A DNA stretch of 64,000 nucleotides, taken from positions 248,001 to 312,000 of the forward strand of contig JAPOVK010000017.1 in NCBI GenBank assembly GCA_026708185.1. The letters run 5' to 3'. This DNA comes from Gammaproteobacteria bacterium. Lineage in GTDB: Bacteria > Pseudomonadota > Gammaproteobacteria > Pseudomonadales > Azotimanducaceae. Under the pieces are notes generated by a model. It searched no databases. It saw only the letters and a list, made by a program, of their open reading frames with translations, and was not told the DNA's origin. A program made the translations under genes and the position numbers. Below, one piece after another: positions 61,012 through 64,000 of the stretch. Within the stretch, counting starts at the first letter, position 1. The number at the start of each line of letters is the position of its first letter.

Positions 61012-63330
61012 GTGCTGCAACAGACCGCGTCGAGCCCCGGAGGCGGGCTGCTCCCGAGAACCACGCTGGAGGACCAAGGACGTGTGCGACGTCCGGCGCT
61101 CGCCCCGCATCTGCGGTTCCACGAGATCGGCGAAGGGCAGACACTGCTGGTTTCGGAGTCCTTCAACACTCTGCTGCACGGCAAACTCTACGCCAACCTG
61201 CTGGCTCTGCTCGACGGGGAACGCACGCTCGATTCCGTCGTGGCGGCGCTCAACGGCGCTCATGCCGCCACCGATGTGGTTTCGGCGATCGGCTCGCTTG
61301 CCAAGAGGGGTTACGTCGTCTCTGCGGACCATGGCATGGACCCCACGCGGGCAGCCTACTGGTCGAGCCTTGGGGCCTCGCCGCGTTGGGTCGAACAGCG
61401 CTTGAAGGCGTGCTGCATCGCAATCCTCGGCGACGACGGCCGCCTGGTGCGGCACTTGGAGGCATCGGGCGCCAGGGTCGGACAAGCCGATCCCGATCTC
61501 ACCGTGATCGTCTCCGACGACTACCTGGGCGACGCGCTAGCCGACGTGAATCGGCGTCACCTCGAACGGGGGAGCCCGTGGATACCGGTGCGCGCACGAG
61601 GCATGGAACCGCTCTTCGGCCCGGTCTTTCCCGCGGATGACACGGGGCCATGCTGGGCGTGCCTAGCCTACCGACTGCGCAGCCACCAGGAAGTCCACGG
61701 CTTCCTGCGCAATCTCGCCGGGGAGGAACGGGCGTTCAAGCCGTTCGCAACGGACCCGGTGGTGCTCGACGCGCTTCACGGGCTGGTCGCGGCGGAGATT
61801 CTCAAGTGGCTGGTACTGGACGAGACCGCCCCGCTCCACGCGCACGCGATCACGATGGACGTTGGCACGTTCGCAGCTGCCAAGCACCAGGTCGTGCGCC
61901 GGCCACAGTGCCAGGCCTGTGGCGACGAGGCCTTGTACCGGCCAGATCGACCGCCGCTTCCGCTACGCCTCGCCGCGAGTCCCAAGGCGCATCGCAACAG
62001 CGGCGGTGCGCGTGTCGTGGCACCGGAGGTCACCATCGCGAAGTACAGGCACCTCGTGAGCCCGATCAGCGGTGTCGTGACGTGGCTTTCGCGCACCACC
62101 GATGAGACCGATTCCTGGCTCCATGTCTACTGGGCGGGCAGCAATCTCGGCTTGAGAAGCCGCAGCCTGAGCTCGCTCAGGCGCAGTCTGCGCAGCAAGA
62201 GTGCCGGGAAGGGCAGCACGCGGGAGCAATCCGAGGTCAGTGCCCTCTGCGAGGCAGTCGAGCGCTACTCGGGAGCGCTGCATGGCGACGAGATTCGTGT
62301 GCGGAGGCGACTCGTCGACTTCGCGAGCGACGACGAGGCGATCCATCCCAACGCGGCCCAGCTTTTCAGCGACAGCCAACTCGACAACGCGCCGAGCATC
62401 AACGCGAAAGGTCATCCATACAACGTGGTTCCGCCACGCCTCGCACCCGATGCCGAAGTCGACTGGACACCGGTGTGGTCGCTGACGCAGAAGCGGCATC
62501 GCTATCTACCGACCTCCATGCTCTACAGCATGGCACCCGAACAGCGTGGACCGTCGGACCTTGTCGCGGACTCCAACGGCTGTGCCGCAGGCAACACGCT
62601 CGAAGAGGCCATCCTGCAAGGCTTCTACGAGCTTGTCGAACGCGATGCTTTCGCCATTTGGTGGTACAACCGCCTGCGCGTCCCCCGGGTCGATCTCGGG
62701 AGCTTCGACGACGAGTACCTCGCCTCGGCCCCCCGTCACTACGCTGACTACGAGCGCGACCTGTGGATGCTCGACATCACCTCCGACATCGGCGTTCCGA
62801 CGTTCGTCGCACTCTCGCGCAGACCGGACGGGGAAACCGAGGACATCATCTACGGGGCCGGCTGCCATGCCGACCCGCGCCTTGCCGCGTTGCGTGCGCT
62901 CTGCGAACTGAACCAGTGCCTCACGTGGCTGCCGCGGCCCGGCAAGCGTGACGGCCGGCCCATGATCGACGATCCACTGGCGCTCTGGTGGTGGAAGACC
63001 GCCCGGTTGGCTGACTGTCCCTGGCTGACGCCGGGCGCAGACAAGGCGCCCCGCGCGCGTCCGCAGGACAATGTGACCGAGTCCACGGACACGCGCGATG
63101 ACGTGGAGCTCTGTCGAGGGCTCGTCGAGGAGCGGGGCATGGAGTTCCTGGTGCTCGACCAGACACGACCGGACATCGGCATGCCCGTGGTGCGTGTCAT
63201 CGTGCCCGGCTTGCGACACTTCTGGCCAAGGTTCGCTCCCGGGCGTCTTTACGACGTACCGGTCGGCTTGGGCTACCGCGATCGTCCCCTCGCGGAGTCA
63301 GACTTGAACCCGGCACCCGTCATCGCGTGA
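61012..63330 (+). CDS. Fused TOMM cyclodehydratase: leader-binding ThiF-like domain plus YcaO
   Basis: A 772-residue protein from GTG 61012, four bases after the fusion gene's stop. The N-terminal half has an RRE/ocin-ThiF-like region (LRFHEIGEGQTLLVSES, LLDGERTLDSVVAALNG) with a four-cysteine zinc site, C214/C217 (CWAC) and C300/C303 (CQAC). From about 340 the YcaO domain: EQSEVSALCEAVERYSG, GCAAGNTLEEAILQGFYELV and ERDAFAIWWYN, the ATP/Mg-binding glutamates. YcaO enzymes phosphorylate the amide to make azol(in)es, thioamides or amidines. The usual Pro-rich C-terminus is only NPAPVIA. Confidence 0.9.
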   Translation: MLQQTASSPGGGLLPRTTLEDQGRVRRPALAPHLRFHEIGEGQTLLVSESFNTLLHGKLYANLLALLDGERTLDSVVAALNGAHAATDVVSAIGSLAKRGYVVSADHGMDPTRAAYWSSLGASPRWVEQRLKACCIAILGDDGRLVRHLEASGARVGQADPDLTVIVSDDYLGDALADVNRRHLERGSPWIPVRARGMEPLFGPVFPADDTGPCWACLAYRLRSHQEVHGFLRNLAGEERAFKPFATDPVVLDALHGLVAAEILKWLVLDETAPLHAHAITMDVGTFAAAKHQVVRRPQCQACGDEALYRPDRPPLPLRLAASPKAHRNSGGARVVAPEVTIAKYRHLVSPISGVVTWLSRTTDETDSWLHVYWAGSNLGLRSRSLSSLRRSLRSKSAGKGSTREQSEVSALCEAVERYSGALHGDEIRVRRRLVDFASDDEAIHPNAAQLFSDSQLDNAPSINAKGHPYNVVPPRLAPDAEVDWTPVWSLTQKRHRYLPTSMLYSMAPEQRGPSDLVADSNGCAAGNTLEEAILQGFYELVERDAFAIWWYNRLRVPRVDLGSFDDEYLASAPRHYADYERDLWMLDITSDIGVPTFVALSRRPDGETEDIIYGAGCHADPRLAALRALCELNQCLTWLPRPGKRDGRPMIDDPLALWWWKTARLADCPWLTPGADKAPRARPQDNVTESTDTRDDVELCRGLVEERGMEFLVLDQTRPDIGMPVVRVIVPGLRHFWPRFAPGRLYDVPVGLGYRDRPLAESDLNPAPVIA

Positions 63331-63339
63331 GGAGACAGC

Positions 63340-64000
63340 ATGGACATTGACGAGGCGGTCACCCTCACCCAGGACCGTCTTGCTGGCGAGGGCGCGACCA
63401 TGGCGGACCTGCTCGGGCACTTCCGCAACCGCGTATCGCCGATTCTCGTCGGCGATGCGTCATGGGCACGCATCCTCGAATGCGCAGGGCAACTTCCGAT
63501 CACCATGGGCGCCCTTCCTTTCGGCTTCGAACTCCCGCTGCACGACGTCCGGCCGCAGGCGGATTTCGGGGTGTCTCTCGCCAGCCGTACGAGGACGGCT
63601 GCGTTCTTCGCCGGGCGCGCGCGAACGGATCGGACGGATGAGACGGCCAGGGCGATCGGGCGGCTGTTCCAACAGATGGACACCCCAGACTCGCCGCTCG
63701 GCCAGATCGTCGGGCGTAAGCTGATGCTCGAGTACGACATCGGCTCTGCGAACGACGGCGACCGACCGCTTCCGGGACTGTTCCTGCGCCCCGGCGAACG
63801 TCCGGTCATCGGGGCCAGCGGGCAAGTCAAAGATGTCGCCACGGTGGTTGACGCACTCGTGTCCTGCGTTGGCTGGGAGAGCAGGAACGACGAACTCGCG
63901 TGTGCGGAGCGGGTCTACCGGGCACAGCCGGAAGATACGCGCCTCGATTCGTTCGGCGTGTTCCCGTCCCGGCCGCGGGCGGTCCGCCTGGCGGTCATGG
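63340..64000 (+). CDS. Unrecognised protein of the RiPP cluster, incomplete at the window end
   Basis: An open frame of at least 220 codons without stop, from ATG 63340 behind GAGGAGA, ten bases after ycaO. Readable parts: MDIDEAVTLTQDRLAGEGAT, GQLPITMGALPFGFELPLHD, RKLMLEYDIGSANDG and LPGLFLRPGERPVIGASGQ. No signal peptide, P-loop or metal motif. No family recognised; mixed alpha/beta composition. Its position as the last visible gene suggests a tailoring or scaffold role in the same pathway. Confidence 0.75.
   Translation, partial: MDIDEAVTLTQDRLAGEGATMADLLGHFRNRVSPILVGDASWARILECAGQLPITMGALPFGFELPLHDVRPQADFGVSLASRTRTAAFFAGRARTDRTDETARAIGRLFQQMDTPDSPLGQIVGRKLMLEYDIGSANDGDRPLPGLFLRPGERPVIGASGQVKDVATVVDALVSCVGWESRNDELACAERVYRAQPEDTRLDSFGVFPSRPRAVRLAVM

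Noticed and set aside
1-64000. CRISPR arrays, complete insertion sequences, prophage modules, rRNA or tRNA genes.
   Set aside because: No regularly spaced repeats, transposase, phage structural or stable RNA signatures were seen on reading both strands.

Overview
The window is high-GC, gene-dense bacterial DNA from a Gram-negative, probably gammaproteobacterial and aerobic organism. Evidence: lipoprotein and periplasmic protein signals, ETF with ETF-ubiquinone oxidoreductase, a TctABC-type tripartite tricarboxylate transporter, a PdsR/PdsS-like two-component pair of the kind described in marine proteobacteria, and a 28-bp site at 22865-22892 that matches the proteobacterial dif recombination site almost exactly, which would place the window at the chromosome terminus. 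No rRNA, tRNA, CRISPR array or complete insertion sequence was recognised.

Layout. 1-14 kb: end of a 3-hydroxyisobutyrate-dehydrogenase-like gene, a Ser/Thr kinase, a zinc peptidase with TPRs, ugd, gor, alkaline phosphatase, an AGCS sodium:amino-acid symporter with a large insert, sppA, an alpha/beta hydrolase, murF, moaA and DUF1285. 14-18.5 kb: a secreted adenosine-deaminase-like enzyme, then an accessory islet (AAA ATPase, a YefM/YoeB toxin-antitoxin pair with a TGTACA operator, a decayed Phd/PIN pair, a small membrane protein). 18.5-26 kb: ETF-QO, etfB, etfA, an SDR, dif, an acyl-CoA dehydrogenase and a class III CoA transferase, which together form an acyl-CoA oxidation block feeding electrons to ubiquinone. 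26-36.5 kb: BON lipoprotein, SMP-30-like hydrolase, tctCBA, exbD, threonine aldolase, a nucleoside transporter divergent from an adenosine-kinase-like PfkB gene, a chloramphenicol-phosphotransferase-like kinase, cobB and a Sel1-like protein. 36.5-51 kb: a VWA/diiron pair, a choline-kinase-like phosphotransferase, a NadR-like nucleotide kinase, pdsR/pdsS-like genes, a methyltransferase-like protein with a bactofilin, two related TauD-type dioxygenases, an MBL hydrolase, a kinase-fold TPR protein lacking the DFG aspartate, and a MORN-repeat protein.

51.2-64 kb (running off the window) is the most unusual part: a co-directional RiPP-type cluster. It encodes a small HlyD-like adaptor, both NHLP-type export ABC transporters (the first with an intact C39 peptidase), a protein that joins an NHLP (nitrile-hydratase-like) leader to a terpene-cyclase-like alpha/alpha toroid, an AlkB-type membrane diiron hydroxylase fused to a degenerate GlnE-like adenylyltransferase region, a fused TOMM cyclodehydratase (ThiF-like plus YcaO), and an unrecognised open frame. 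The parts suggest leader-guided, ATP-dependent peptide modification with hydroxylation and possibly cyclisation, then leader removal and export. No ordinary short precursor gene is visible; the only NHLP leader seen is the one fused to the toroid protein.
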